Below, piece after piece: positions 54,093 through 63,610 of a stretch of 64,000 bases of DNA. The first letter of the stretch is position 1, and each line of letters starts with the position of its first letter. Source of the DNA: Brenneria populi (GTDB taxonomy: Bacteria > Pseudomonadota > Gammaproteobacteria > Enterobacterales > Enterobacteriaceae); NCBI RefSeq assembly GCF_036016195.1, contig NZ_JAYWTM010000004.1, positions 124,001 to 188,000 on the forward strand, in the 5' to 3' direction. Below the pieces are notes generated by a model, which saw only the letters and a list, made by a program, of their open reading frames with translations, made no database searches and was not told where the DNA came from. A program made the translations under genes and the position numbers.

Positions 54093-57000
54093 ATGCAACT
54101 GAATCGAAGAGGTTTCTTTAAAGTTTGCGCGGGAGGCATGGCAGGGACCACGCTCGCGGTGTTGGGTTTTACCCCGACGGAAGCAATGGCATCGGTACGT
54201 CAATACAAACTGCTGCGGGCGAAAGAGACGCGTAACAACTGCACTTACTGCTCCGTCGGCTGCGGCGTGCTGATGTACAGCCTGGGCGATGGCGCAAAAA
54301 ACGCCAAACCCTCTGTTTTTCATATCGAAGGCGACGCCGACCACCCGGTCAGCCGCGGTTCTTTATGTCCGAAAGGCGCGGGCCTGGTGGACTATATTCA
54401 CAGCAAGAATCGTCTTCTTTATCCAGAATATCGCGCCCCGGGCTCGGATAAATGGCAGCGCATCAGCTGGCATGACGCCATCGATCGCATCGCGCGCCTG
54501 ATGAAAGCAGACCGCGACGCCAATTTTCAGCGCACCAACGCCAAAGGCGACACCGTGAATCGCTGGGTGACCACCGGGATGCTCTGCTCCTCCGCCGCCA
54601 GCAACGAAACCGGGCTGCTCGACCAGAAATTCACCCGTTCGCTCGGTATGGTCGCCATCGATTGTCAGGCTCGCCTGTGCCACGGCCCGACCGTCGCCGC
54701 CTTAGCCCCGACCTTCGGTCGCGGCGCCATGACCAACAACTGGGTCGATATCAAAAACGCCGACGTGATTATCGTGATGGGCGGCAACCCGGCTGAAGCG
54801 CACCCCGTCGGCTTTAAATGGGCCATCGAAGCCAAAACCCATAACGATGCGAAGCTGATCGTCGTCGACCCGCGCTTCAACCGCTCCGCGTCCGTGGCCG
54901 ACCTCTACGCGCCGATTCGCGCCGGCTCCGACGCCGCATTTTTGCTGGGCATCGTCAACTACCTCATCACCCATGACAAAGTCCATCACGAATATGTGAC
55001 GTCTTACACCAACGCCAGCCTGATCGTACGCGACGATTTCAGTTTTGACGAAGGCCTATTCAGCGGCTATAACCGAGAAACCCGCCAGTACGATAAATCC
55101 AGCTGGCACTACGAACTGGATGCCGCGGGCTTCGCCAAACGCGACAAGACGCTCTCCCATCCCCGCTGCGTATGGAATCTGCTGAAAAAACACGTCGCGC
55201 GTTACACTCCCGACATGGTGACTTCGCTGTGCGGCACCCCCGCCAAAGCCTATGAGGAGATCTGCCGCACGCTGGCCGAAACCAGCGCTCCGGAAAAAAC
55301 CGCCACCTTTATGTACGCGCTGGGCTGGACCCACCACACCAACGGCGCGCAGATTATCCGCGCCGCCGCCATCATCCAGCTCTTGCTGGGCAACATCGGC
55401 ATGGTCGGCGGCGGCGTCAACGCCCTGCGCGGCCACTCCAACATTCAGGGCTATACCGATCTCGGCCTGCTGACCACCAACCTGCCGGGCTATATGCCGT
55501 TGCCGTCGGAAAAACAGACCGATCTGCAAACCTATCTGGGACAGATCACGCCGGCGGCGTTACTGCCCGATCAGGTTAACTACTGGAAAAACACCCCGAA
55601 ATTCTTTATCAGCATGATGAAGAGTTTCTTTGGCGAGAACGCCCAGGCGGCCAATAGCTGGGGCTATGACTGGCTGCCGAAATGGGATCGCAGCTACGAC
55701 ATCATCGCCCAGACCGAACTGATGACCGAAGGCAAAATCAATGGCTACATCGTGCAGGGTTTCAACCCCATCGCCGCATTCGCCAATAAAAACAAAGCCG
55801 TCGAAGCGTTATCCAAACTGAAGTTTTTGGTGACCATCGATCCGTTAGCCACGGAAACCTCGACGTTCTGGCAGAACCACGGGGAGTTCAACGACGTCGA
55901 TACCGCGTCGATCCAAACGGAAGTGTTCCGTCTGCCCTCCTCCTGCTTTGCCGAAGAGGACGGCTCCATCGCCAACTCCGGCCGCTGGCTGCAGTGGCAC
56001 TGGGCGGCGGCGGAGCCGCCGGGAGAGGCGCTGCACGACGGAAAAATCCTCGGCAAGCTGCTGACCCGCCTGCGCGAACTCTACCGGGAAGAGGGCGGCG
56101 CCTACCCCGATCCGCTGATGAACATCAACTGGAACTACCGCGACCCGCAAGACCCGACGCCGGAAGAGGTGGCGCGCGAGGCCAACGGGGTGGCGCTGGC
56201 CGATATCTATGACGACGGCGGCAAACTGATCCTGAAAAAAGGCCAGCAGATCGCCGACTTTTCCCAACTGCGCGACGACGGCACCACCGCCAGTTTCTGC
56301 TGGATTTACGCCGGCTGCTGGACGGAAGCCGGCAACCAGATGGACAGGCGCGACAACGCCGATGCCGGCATGGGCTGCACGCCGAACTGGTCGTGGGCCT
56401 GGCCGCAGAACCGCCGTATTCTTTACAACCGCGCTTCCGCCGACCTGCAGGGCAAACCGTGGGACAAGAAACGCAAGCTGATGGAGTGGAACGGTCAAAA
56501 ATGGAGCGGAATCGATATTCCCGACTTCGCCAACACCGTGCCGCCGGGCAAAGATACCGGGCCGTTTATCATGCAGCCGGAAGGTCTCGCCAGACTGTTC
56601 TCCATGGACAAACTGGTGGACGGCCCGTTCCCGGAACACTACGAACCGATAGAAACGCCGCTGGGCACCAACCCGCTGCATCCCGACGTGGTGTCGAATC
56701 CGGCGGCGCGCCTGTTCGCCAGCGACGCGAAAACCATGGGGTCGGCGAAAGACTTCCCTTACGTCGCCACCACCTATTCCATTACCGAATTGTTCCGTCA
56801 CTGGACGAAACACGCGCGGCTGAACGCCATAGTGCAACCGGAGCAGTTTATTGAAATTGGCGAAAACCTGGCGCAAAGCAAAGGAATAAAAGCGGGCGAT
56901 GAAGTGAAAATTTCCTGCCAGCGCGGCTATATCAAAGCCAAAGCGGTGGTGACCAAACGCATTAAAACGCTGAACATCGCCGGTCAACCCGTTGAAACCG

Positions 57001-57140
57001 TCGGCATTCCTTGCCACTGGGGTTTCGAAGGGGCGACGCGCAAAGGCTTCCTGGCGAACACGCTCACCCCCAGCGTCGGCGACGCTAATTCACAGACGCC
57101 TGAATATAAAGCGTTTCTGGTTAATATAGAGAAGGTGTAA
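54093..57140 (+). CDS. fdnG: Formate dehydrogenase-N/O major subunit, Cys in place of selenocysteine
   Basis: Product of 1015 aa, the same length as E. coli FdnG. AGGGAAACTA stands before the ATG; 27 codons of open frame upstream lack a ribosome site. Tat signal LNRRGFFKVCAGGMAG at residues 3-18. 4Fe-4S motif CTYCSVGCGVLMYSLG plus C in GSLCPKGAG. The active-site residue is Cys196 (TGC at 54678-54680) in ARLCHGPTVAALAP, where E. coli has Sec (UGA). The C-terminal molydopterin-binding region ends NTLTPSVGDANSQTPEYKAF. Oxidises formate in the periplasm and passes electrons to quinone through FdnH and FdnI. Whether fdn or fdo cannot be told; symbol given for the closest match. Confidence 0.93.
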   Translation: MQLNRRGFFKVCAGGMAGTTLAVLGFTPTEAMASVRQYKLLRAKETRNNCTYCSVGCGVLMYSLGDGAKNAKPSVFHIEGDADHPVSRGSLCPKGAGLVDYIHSKNRLLYPEYRAPGSDKWQRISWHDAIDRIARLMKADRDANFQRTNAKGDTVNRWVTTGMLCSSAASNETGLLDQKFTRSLGMVAIDCQARLCHGPTVAALAPTFGRGAMTNNWVDIKNADVIIVMGGNPAEAHPVGFKWAIEAKTHNDAKLIVVDPRFNRSASVADLYAPIRAGSDAAFLLGIVNYLITHDKVHHEYVTSYTNASLIVRDDFSFDEGLFSGYNRETRQYDKSSWHYELDAAGFAKRDKTLSHPRCVWNLLKKHVARYTPDMVTSLCGTPAKAYEEICRTLAETSAPEKTATFMYALGWTHHTNGAQIIRAAAIIQLLLGNIGMVGGGVNALRGHSNIQGYTDLGLLTTNLPGYMPLPSEKQTDLQTYLGQITPAALLPDQVNYWKNTPKFFISMMKSFFGENAQAANSWGYDWLPKWDRSYDIIAQTELMTEGKINGYIVQGFNPIAAFANKNKAVEALSKLKFLVTIDPLATETSTFWQNHGEFNDVDTASIQTEVFRLPSSCFAEEDGSIANSGRWLQWHWAAAEPPGEALHDGKILGKLLTRLRELYREEGGAYPDPLMNINWNYRDPQDPTPEEVAREANGVALADIYDDGGKLILKKGQQIADFSQLRDDGTTASFCWIYAGCWTEAGNQMDRRDNADAGMGCTPNWSWAWPQNRRILYNRASADLQGKPWDKKRKLMEWNGQKWSGIDIPDFANTVPPGKDTGPFIMQPEGLARLFSMDKLVDGPFPEHYEPIETPLGTNPLHPDVVSNPAARLFASDAKTMGSAKDFPYVATTYSITELFRHWTKHARLNAIVQPEQFIEIGENLAQSKGIKAGDEVKISCQRGYIKAKAVVTKRIKTLNIAGQPVETVGIPCHWGFEGATRKGFLANTLTPSVGDANSQTPEYKAFLVNIEKV

Positions 57141-57152
57141 GGGTAGCCAACT

Positions 57153-58046
57153 ATGTCAATGCAATCTCAAGATATTATTAAACGTTCGGCCACCAACGCC
57201 TTCACGCCGCCGCCGCATGCCCGCGACGATAAAAGCGAAGTGGCGAAACTGATCGACGTGACCACCTGCATCGGCTGCAAAGCCTGTCAGGTGGCCTGCT
57301 CGGAGTGGAACGATATCCGCGACGAAGTCGGCCATAACGTCGGGGTTTACGATAACCCGGCCGATCTGAGCGCCAAATCCTGGACGCTGATGCGCTTCTC
57401 GGAAGTAGAGGAAAACGACCGTCTGGAGTGGCTGATCCGCAAAGACGGTTGTATGCACTGCAGCGAACCGGGCTGTTTGAAAGCCTGTCCGTCCGCCGGC
57501 GCCATTATCCAATACGCCAACGGCATCGTCGACTTCCAATCCGAACAGTGCATCGGCTGCGGTTACTGCATCGCCGGCTGCCCCTTTAATATCCCGCGGC
57601 TGAATAAAGAGGACAACCGCGTCTATAAATGTACGCTGTGCGTCGATCGCGTCAGCGTCGGCCAGGAGCCCGCGTGCGTGAAAACCTGCCCGACCGGGGC
57701 GATTCGTTTCGGCACCAAAGAGGAGATGAAAAGCGTCGCCGAGGAGCGGATCGTCGATCTGAAAAAACGCGGCTACCAACACGCCGGTCTTTACGATCCG
57801 CAGGGGGTGGGCGGCACGCACGTGATGTATGTGCTGCACCACGCCGACAGACCGTCGCTGTACCACAATCTTCCCGATAACCCGCAGATCTCCACGCCGG
57901 TCAATCTGTGGAAAGGCATTTTGAAGCCCCTGTCGGCGCTCGGATTTGTCATGACGTTTGCCGGATTAATCTTCCACTACGTCGGCATCGGCCCGAACAC
58001 GGAAGAGATTGAGCACGAGAACGAGGGAGAGAACAAACATGAGTAA
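57153..58046 (+). CDS. fdnH: Formate dehydrogenase iron-sulfur (beta) subunit
   Basis: Product of 297 aa. Four 4Fe-4S clusters: CIGCKACQVACSEWND (about 41-56), CMHCSEPGCLKACP, CIGCGYCIAGCPFNIPR and CTLCVDRVSVGQEPACVKTC. Single C-terminal membrane anchor LSALGFVMTFAGLIFHYVGI. Carries electrons from the major subunit to cytochrome b. Overlaps the next gene by eight bases. Confidence 0.96.
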   Translation: MSMQSQDIIKRSATNAFTPPPHARDDKSEVAKLIDVTTCIGCKACQVACSEWNDIRDEVGHNVGVYDNPADLSAKSWTLMRFSEVEENDRLEWLIRKDGCMHCSEPGCLKACPSAGAIIQYANGIVDFQSEQCIGCGYCIAGCPFNIPRLNKEDNRVYKCTLCVDRVSVGQEPACVKTCPTGAIRFGTKEEMKSVAEERIVDLKKRGYQHAGLYDPQGVGGTHVMYVLHHADRPSLYHNLPDNPQISTPVNLWKGILKPLSALGFVMTFAGLIFHYVGIGPNTEEIEHENEGENKHE

Positions 58047-58677
58047 ACAGAAAATGATTTTGCGCACCAAATTCATTGACCGCATCTGTCACTGGATCGT
58101 GGTGATCAGCTTTTTCCTGGTCGCCCTATCCGGGATTGCGCTGTTCTTTCCCACCCTGCAGTGGCTGACGCAAACCTTCGGCACCCCGCAGATGGGACGC
58201 ATCATGCACCCCTTTTTCGGCATCCTGATCGTCATCTGCCTGATCCCGATGTTTATCCGCTTCGTCGGGCACAACATCCCCAAGCTGCGCGATATTCCCT
58301 GGTTTCTGAATATCATCGAAGTGCTGAAGGGCAATGAGCACGAAGTGGCGGATGTGGGCAAATATAACCCCGGTCAGAAAATGATGTTCTGGAGCATCAT
58401 GGGGCTAACGCTGGTTCTGCTGATTACAGGCGTCATTATGTGGCGCCCCTATTTCGCCCAATTGTTTCCTATCGACGTGGTGCGTTACGCCATTCTGATT
58501 CACGCCGCGGCGGCCATCGTACTGATCCATGCGATTCTGATCCATATGTATATGGCATTTTGGGTCAAAGGTTCGATTAAAGGCATGATTGAGGGCAAGG
58601 TTTCCGAGCAATGGGCGAGGAAACACCATCCCCGCTGGGCGCGCGGCCTGAAAAAGGAACAGGAAACGAAGAAGTAA
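58039..58677 (+). CDS. fdnI: Formate dehydrogenase cytochrome b556 (gamma) subunit
   Basis: Product of 212 aa from the ATG at 58039 inside the end of fdnH (GAGAGAACAA before it). Four membrane helices; HWIVVISFFLVALSGIALFF and HPFFGILIVICLIPMFIRF at the start, and HAAAAIVLIHAILIHMYMAF with heme-ligand His residues near the end. Anchors the complex and reduces menaquinone. Gene order GHI as usual; no fdhE/fdhD nearby. Confidence 0.95.
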   Translation: MSKQKMILRTKFIDRICHWIVVISFFLVALSGIALFFPTLQWLTQTFGTPQMGRIMHPFFGILIVICLIPMFIRFVGHNIPKLRDIPWFLNIIEVLKGNEHEVADVGKYNPGQKMMFWSIMGLTLVLLITGVIMWRPYFAQLFPIDVVRYAILIHAAAAIVLIHAILIHMYMAFWVKGSIKGMIEGKVSEQWARKHHPRWARGLKKEQETKK

Positions 58678-59051
58678 GCCATAAAAAGGAGATGAGTTTG
58701 CTGACAAAGTCCGGTGAGCGGCGATAATGGACGATAGGTTTGTCAACAGTCTGAGGAGCTCCCCGCGCAGGCCGGGATCTCCGGCGACGCCGCGCCGTCT
58801 GGCGCCGCGTCTGCCGCGCTAAAAACATCCCCCTCCCAGACAAACTAAACGTTATAGCTTGCTCCTAAAAGTCATAACAGGCCCCATTCCTCAGCCGGCG
58901 CTTAGCGGTTATGATGCGCTATCGCCTGTAAATAGCCATCCAGACAGCCATAACCTCGACGGATATTCAAGCAAAAACAATAAGATGGTCCTATACCCCA
59001 AATCGTTCGTGTTACAGGGTATATTGCCGGCATACCATGGAGCTAATAATA
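58678..59051. other. Gap after the formate dehydrogenase operon
   Basis: Contains the short repeat element at 58692-58754, a further dispersed-repeat part (CTCCCCGCGCAGGCCGGGAT and CGCGCCGTCTGG, 58758-58810), then AT-richer sequence with the promoter and leader of the binding-protein gene. No ORF with a ribosome site. Confidence 0.5.
58692..58754. repeat. Short form of the GTTTGCTGACAAAGTC / GTTTGTCAACAGTC repeat
   Basis: Begins ATGAGTTTGCTGACAAAGTC and ends GGTTTGTCAACAGTCTGA, with GAGCGGCGATAATGGACGAT in the middle. It equals the two ends of the element at 48549-48791 joined, with the interior lost. Confidence 0.65.
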
Positions 59052-60128
59052 ATGAAGAGATTCACTCCGGCCTTGATTGCGCTGAGCCTGGCGACGGCTT
59101 TACCGGCGTTCGCCGCCGAAACCGCCGCCGTCGCGCCGATTCCCGCCGCTCTGGCTCAGCATAACGGCCCGGTTCGCGTCGCCGTTATCCGCAATTTGGG
59201 CTCTGACGACAACACCACGCAGTTTATCTCCGGCGTGGTGGAAGAGAGCAAAAAGCTGGGCTTCAAAGTCAGCACCTTTCTAAGCAACGGCGACGACGCC
59301 CGCTTTCAGGATTTCGTCAATCAGGCTATCAGCCAAAAATATGACGGCATCATTCTGTCCCAGGGACGCGACCCCTACTCGACCGATCTGATTAAACGCA
59401 TCGTCGACAGCGGCATTGCGGTTTCGGTTTTCGATACCGCCGTCAACGGCGAGATCCCCGGCGTCACCGTCACCCAGCAGGACGACGCCTCGTTAACCAA
59501 CGAATCGCTCGGCCAGTTGGTTAACGACTTTAACGGCAAAGCCAACATCATCAAACTGTGGGTGGCCGGCTTCCCGCCGATGGAGCGTCGGCAGGCGGCC
59601 TATCAGCAAATCCTGAAGGCCAATCCCGGTATTAAAGAATTGGAATCCATCGGCGCCGTCTCTTCCGATGTTCAGGGCGATACGGCCAACAAAGTGGGCG
59701 CCGTGCTGGCGAAATACCCGAAAGGCAAAATCGATGCGATTTGGGGTTCATGGGACGCATTCACCCAGGGCGCCTATAAAGCGCTGAAAGAGAACGGCCG
59801 TTCCGAAATAAAAATCTACAGCATCGATATCTCCAATCAGGATCTGCAACTGATGCGCGAAGCCAACAGCCCGTGGAAAGTCAGCGTGGCGGTCGATCCT
59901 AAGCTGATTGGCAAGGTGAACCTGCGACTGATCGCCAATAAAATCGCCGGCGAACCGACGCCGGCCGCGTATGAGTTCAAAGCGGCGGCGATCCCTCAGG
60001 CGCTGCTGGTCAGCCAGCCTGGCCCGGTCAACGTCGCCGGACTGGCCAAAATCATCCCCGGCTGGGGCCAGACGGACGATTTTATCGCCCCGTGGTTCGC
60101 CACGCTGGAAGCCAAACAGGCTAAATAA
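59052..60128 (+). CDS. Orphan sugar-type ABC periplasmic binding protein
   Basis: Product of 358 aa from the ATG at 59052 (GGAGCTAATAATA before it). Signal peptide MKRFTPALIALSLATALPAF, cleavage near AFA/AE. Peripla_BP_4 (RbsB/TorT-like) fold: RVAVIRNLGSDDNTTQFISG, SNGDDARFQDFVNQAISQKY, DGIILSQGRDPYSTDLIKRI, then DAIWGSWDAFTQGAYKAL and IYSIDISNQDLQLMRE. No permease or ATPase gene follows; the next gene encodes an LVIVD-repeat protein. So it might serve a transporter elsewhere, or be a sensor protein that works with its neighbour. Confidence 0.85.
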   Translation: MKRFTPALIALSLATALPAFAAETAAVAPIPAALAQHNGPVRVAVIRNLGSDDNTTQFISGVVEESKKLGFKVSTFLSNGDDARFQDFVNQAISQKYDGIILSQGRDPYSTDLIKRIVDSGIAVSVFDTAVNGEIPGVTVTQQDDASLTNESLGQLVNDFNGKANIIKLWVAGFPPMERRQAAYQQILKANPGIKELESIGAVSSDVQGDTANKVGAVLAKYPKGKIDAIWGSWDAFTQGAYKALKENGRSEIKIYSIDISNQDLQLMREANSPWKVSVAVDPKLIGKVNLRLIANKIAGEPTPAAYEFKAAAIPQALLVSQPGPVNVAGLAKIIPGWGQTDDFIAPWFATLEAKQAK

Positions 60129-60141
60129 GCGGAGAAAAAAG

Positions 60142-61392
60142 ATGGGAGACACTCCTCTGCCCACGCCGGAATACAGCCGCAACATGCGGCTCATCGGACA
60201 CAGCGATCAAGGCGGCAGGCCCGACGGCGTGCAGGTCATGGTTCATCGCGGCTATGCCTATATCGGCCATATGGTCTCGCAGGGCGTATCCATCGTCGAC
60301 GTGCGCGATGCGAAAAACCCCAGGCCCGCCGGGTTCATCGCCGCCCCGCCCGGAACCTGGAGCATTCACCTACAGACGCACGACGATCTGCTGCTGGTGG
60401 TCAACGCCCGCGATCTGTTCGCCGACGCCAGCTTTGCGGAAGAGAAGGTTTACTACACCCGCTCGGTCGCCGAAACGCTCGGCGGCAAGCGGCAGGAGCG
60501 AAGCTGGAGCGCCGGACTGCGCATCTTTGATATCTCTACGCCGGATAAGCCGCGCGAAATCAGCTTCCTATCGCTGGACGGCATCGGCATTCACCGCATC
60601 TGGTATGTCGGTGGCCGCTGGGCCTACGTTTCCGCGCTGCTTGACGGCTACAGCGACTATATCTTCCTGACCATCGACCTGGCCGATCCCACGCGTCCGC
60701 AAGTCGCCGGACGCTACTGGCTGCCCGGCATGCACACCGCCGGCGGCGAGAAGCCCGCCTGGCCTGAGGGTAAACGCTACGCGCTGCATCACGCCATCGT
60801 CAGCGGCGATACCGCCTACGGCAGCTGGCGCGACGGGGGATTAACCCTGCTGGACGTCAGCGATCGCGCCGCGCCGAAGCTGCTCAGCCACCGAAACTGG
60901 AGCCCGCCTTTCGGCGGAGGCACACATACCGCGCTGCCGCTGCCCGATCGCGATCTGCTTATCGTACTCGACGAAGCCGTGCTGGATAATCAGGAGGATG
61001 GCGAAAAACTTATCTGGATATTCGATATTCGGGAGCCGAGCAACCCGGTCAGCATCGCCACCTTCCCGCAGCCGGCCGAAACCGACTATGTGAAAAAAGG
61101 CGCGCACTTCGGCCCGCATAACCTGCACGAAAACCGTCCGGGCAGTTTTATCAGCTCGACGCTGATTTTCGCCACCTATCAGAACGCCGGCGTCAGGGTT
61201 TACGATATCAGCAACCCTTATCAGCCGAAGGAGACCGGCGCGCTGGTGCCGGCCGCGCCGCAGAGAATGGTGGACAAGCGCCCCGGCCGACCGCGCGTGA
61301 TTCAATCCTGCGATGTGTTTGTCGATGCCGAAGGGATTATCTACAGCACCGATTACAACGCCGGTTTATCCATCATCGAATACCGCGGCTGA
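60142..61392 (+). CDS. LVIVD-repeat beta-propeller-like protein
   Basis: Product of 416 aa from the ATG at 60142 (GGAGAAAAAAG before it); a longer frame runs back into the binding-protein gene. No signal peptide. At least five repeats of the LVIVD type: GVSIVDVRDAKNPRPAGF, GLRIFDISTPDKPREISF, LTLLDVSDRAAPKLL, IWIFDIREPSNPVSIA, GVRVYDISNPYQPKETG. Also HRIWYVGGRWAYVSALLDGY. Proteins with such repeats are often secreted or surface-bound; this one lacks an obvious signal, so it may be cytoplasmic. Function unknown. Thirteen bases after the binding-protein gene, hence one operon. Confidence 0.82.
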   Translation: MGDTPLPTPEYSRNMRLIGHSDQGGRPDGVQVMVHRGYAYIGHMVSQGVSIVDVRDAKNPRPAGFIAAPPGTWSIHLQTHDDLLLVVNARDLFADASFAEEKVYYTRSVAETLGGKRQERSWSAGLRIFDISTPDKPREISFLSLDGIGIHRIWYVGGRWAYVSALLDGYSDYIFLTIDLADPTRPQVAGRYWLPGMHTAGGEKPAWPEGKRYALHHAIVSGDTAYGSWRDGGLTLLDVSDRAAPKLLSHRNWSPPFGGGTHTALPLPDRDLLIVLDEAVLDNQEDGEKLIWIFDIREPSNPVSIATFPQPAETDYVKKGAHFGPHNLHENRPGSFISSTLIFATYQNAGVRVYDISNPYQPKETGALVPAAPQRMVDKRPGRPRVIQSCDVFVDAEGIIYSTDYNAGLSIIEYRG

Positions 61393-61437
61393 CGGCGGCC
61401 GCTTAATCACGTTATTCCCGTTATGCGCGCCTTTTTC

Positions 61438-61545
61438 CGTCATTCCCGCGCAGGCGGGAATCCTATCCCCCGCGCCGTCTGGAAAAATAGGTCCCCGCCT
61501 ACAGACTGCGGGGACGACGAAAAGGGCTGCCTGCCGGAACGACGG
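61438..61545. repeat. Dispersed intergenic repeats, composite copy
   Basis: Contains CGTCATTCCCGCGCAGGCGG then CGCGCCGTCTGGAAAAATAG then GTCCCCGCCTACAGACTGCG-GGGAC. Unites both dispersed families (12501 and 601). Lies between the convergent LVIVD gene and pgl. Confidence 0.7.
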
Positions 61546-61548
61546 CGC

Positions 61549-62538
61549 TTATAGCACGCTCACCCACATCGCGCCTTTCCCCACCGGATAACGCGCCAGC
61601 GGCCGTAATGCGCCGTCGGAATCGTTAATGCGGTATACCTCGATATGCTGCGATTTCTGTCCGGTGGCAATCAGGAATTTACCGCTATGGTCAATATTGA
61701 AACCGCGGGGCTGCAGCTCCGTCGGCTGATGCCCGGTCAACGACAGCGTGCCGCCATCCTCGGACACCCGGAAGATACTCAGCAGACTGGCGGTACGATC
61801 GCTGGTATAAAGGAAACGGCCATCCGGCGTAATGTGGATATCCGCCGCCCAGCGAGTATCGGTAAATCCGGCCGGCATCGCATCCAGCGTCTGGACTCTG
61901 CGCAACTTGCCGTCCGGCGTATTGAGCTGATAAACATCCACGGAGCTGTTCAGCTCGTTAACGCAATAGGCAAAATGCCGATTGGGATGGAAGTCCATAT
62001 GGCGGGGACCCGCGCCGGCGGCGGTGGTCAACGCCGACTGCTGGCGCACGCTCAGTTCTCCGGCAGCGCTCAGATCGTACAAACGGATACGATCTTCTTT
62101 CAGACAAGGCGCCCAGACGACGCTATTGGCGGGGTCGATATTGGTGGAATGGCACCCCTCCAGCCCGTCCAACTGCTGGATTGACTCCCCGGCGATACCG
62201 TTTTCGCCCAGAGGAATAACGTTAACGCTGGCGCCGCTGTAAGAGGCGCTAAACAGGAAACGCCCCTGGCGATCGGTGGAGAGATGCGTTGGGCTGCCGG
62301 GTAAGGAAGCCGCCCCTGTTTCAGTTAATAACCCTTTATCATCAATACGGTAGCTGATAACGCGAAACTCGGGGCGCACGCCGGCAAACAAATGGCGCTT
62401 ATCAGGCGAGATCACCATGGGCTGCACCTGCCCGGGCATATCGACAACCTGCAATAACGTCAGATCGCCCTGCTCGCCAAGTTGCCAAACATGAATCTGC
62501 TGACTCTCCGGACTGGCGACATAAACCACTTGCTGCAT
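61549..62538 (-). CDS. pgl: 6-phosphogluconolactonase
   Basis: Product of 329 aa; AAGGAGAGTACG precedes the ATG. Seven-bladed beta-propeller of the YbhE/Pgl type: MQQVVYVASPESQQIHVWQL, DFHPNRHFAYCVNELNSSVD, DGRFLYTSDRTASLLSIFRV, GFNIDHSGKFLIATGQKSQH. Hydrolyses 6-phosphogluconolactone, the step before Gnd (12568) in the oxidative pentose phosphate route. Divergent from ybhA. Confidence 0.95.
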   Translation of the reverse strand: MQQVVYVASPESQQIHVWQLGEQGDLTLLQVVDMPGQVQPMVISPDKRHLFAGVRPEFRVISYRIDDKGLLTETGAASLPGSPTHLSTDRQGRFLFSASYSGASVNVIPLGENGIAGESIQQLDGLEGCHSTNIDPANSVVWAPCLKEDRIRLYDLSAAGELSVRQQSALTTAAGAGPRHMDFHPNRHFAYCVNELNSSVDVYQLNTPDGKLRRVQTLDAMPAGFTDTRWAADIHITPDGRFLYTSDRTASLLSIFRVSEDGGTLSLTGHQPTELQPRGFNIDHSGKFLIATGQKSQHIEVYRINDSDGALRPLARYPVGKGAMWVSVL

Positions 62539-62686
62539 CGTACTCTCCTTAATTCATGCGAATTTTACGTCTCAGACTTTTCAGCAAAGGCGGATGAACC
62601 GTAGCTCCCCCCTATTTTGCGCCGTCTGAAATACGGTGTAACATCATCGTTAATATTCTATTCTACAGCCACTTTGCGAGACTACT

Positions 62687-63508
62687 ATGGCCTATCGTGT
62701 AATTGCGCTCGATCTCGACGGAACGCTCCTGAATCAACAGAAAAAAATTTTGCCGGAATCACTTGCCGCGCTAGCGCTGGCCCGCCAACAGGGCATAAAA
62801 GTGGTCATCGTGACCGGACGTCATCATTCAGCCATTCACCCTTTCTATCAGGCGCTGCAGCTTGATACTCCGGCCATCTGCTGCAACGGAACTTACGTCT
62901 ATGATTATCTGACGGGGCAGGCGTCTCACGCCAATCCCATGTCGGCCGAACAGGCGAAAAGCGTGCTGAATCTCCTGCGGCGGTTTGATATCCATGGGCT
63001 GATGTACGCGGATGACGCCATGTATTACCAACATTCGACCGGGCATGTCGCCCGCACGCAAAGCTGGGCGTCGTCGCTGCCGGAATTGCAGCGCCCCTCC
63101 TTCAGACAGGTTGACGATTTGGCGCGCCAGGCGGATGCGGCGCTCGCCATCTGGAAATTCGCCACCCACCACGAAAATATCCCGACCCTAAATGATTTCT
63201 CCGCCATCGTGGAGCAAGAGCTTGGCCTGGCCTGCGAATGGTCATGGCAGGATCAGGTCGATATCGCGCAAACCGGCAACAGTAAAGGCAAGCTGCTGCG
63301 CAAGTGGGTTGAAGAACAAGGGATCGGCATGAGCGAAGTTGTCGCCTTCGGGGATAATTTTAACGATCTCAGCATGCTGGAAAACGCCGGCCTCGGCGTG
63401 GCGATGGGCAACAGTGCCGACGAAGTCAAAGCCCGCGCCGATCTGGTTATCGGCCACAATGAAGAACCGGGGATCGCCGACGTGATCCGAACCCGGGTGC
63501 TGGGGTAA
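62687..63508 (+). CDS. ybhA: YbhA HAD-superfamily phosphatase (Cof type)
   Basis: Product of 273 aa. HAD motif I VIALDLDGTLLN at residues 5-16, motif II IVTGRHHSA near 45, motif IV AFGDNFNDLSMLENAGLGVA near 220. E. coli YbhA acts on pyridoxal 5'-phosphate and sugar phosphates. Between pgl and modC as in E. coli. Confidence 0.94.
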   Translation: MAYRVIALDLDGTLLNQQKKILPESLAALALARQQGIKVVIVTGRHHSAIHPFYQALQLDTPAICCNGTYVYDYLTGQASHANPMSAEQAKSVLNLLRRFDIHGLMYADDAMYYQHSTGHVARTQSWASSLPELQRPSFRQVDDLARQADAALAIWKFATHHENIPTLNDFSAIVEQELGLACEWSWQDQVDIAQTGNSKGKLLRKWVEEQGIGMSEVVAFGDNFNDLSMLENAGLGVAMGNSADEVKARADLVIGHNEEPGIADVIRTRVLG

Positions 63509-63529
63509 TCCCGCCTGGTTCACCCCTCG

Positions 63530-63558
63530 CCGTCCCCGCAGTCAGTAAGGCGGGGACC
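63530..63558. repeat. Dispersed CCCCGC...GCGGGG stem repeat between ybhA and modC
   Basis: CCGTCCCCGCAGTCAGTAAG then GCGGGGACC forms a stem as at 17641 and 61491. Lies between the convergent ybhA and modC ends. Confidence 0.6.
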
Positions 63559-63610
63559 CGCGGTTTCAGGCGGCGCGGATGCCCCGGCGCAAACGACCGA
63601 TGAACACGCT

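Noticed and set aside
55845..57017. Long minus-strand open frame (390 codons) inside the formate dehydrogenase gene
   Set aside because: It is a GC-rich shadow of fdnG, with no ribosome site and a protein rich in His, Arg and Gly without any recognisable fold.
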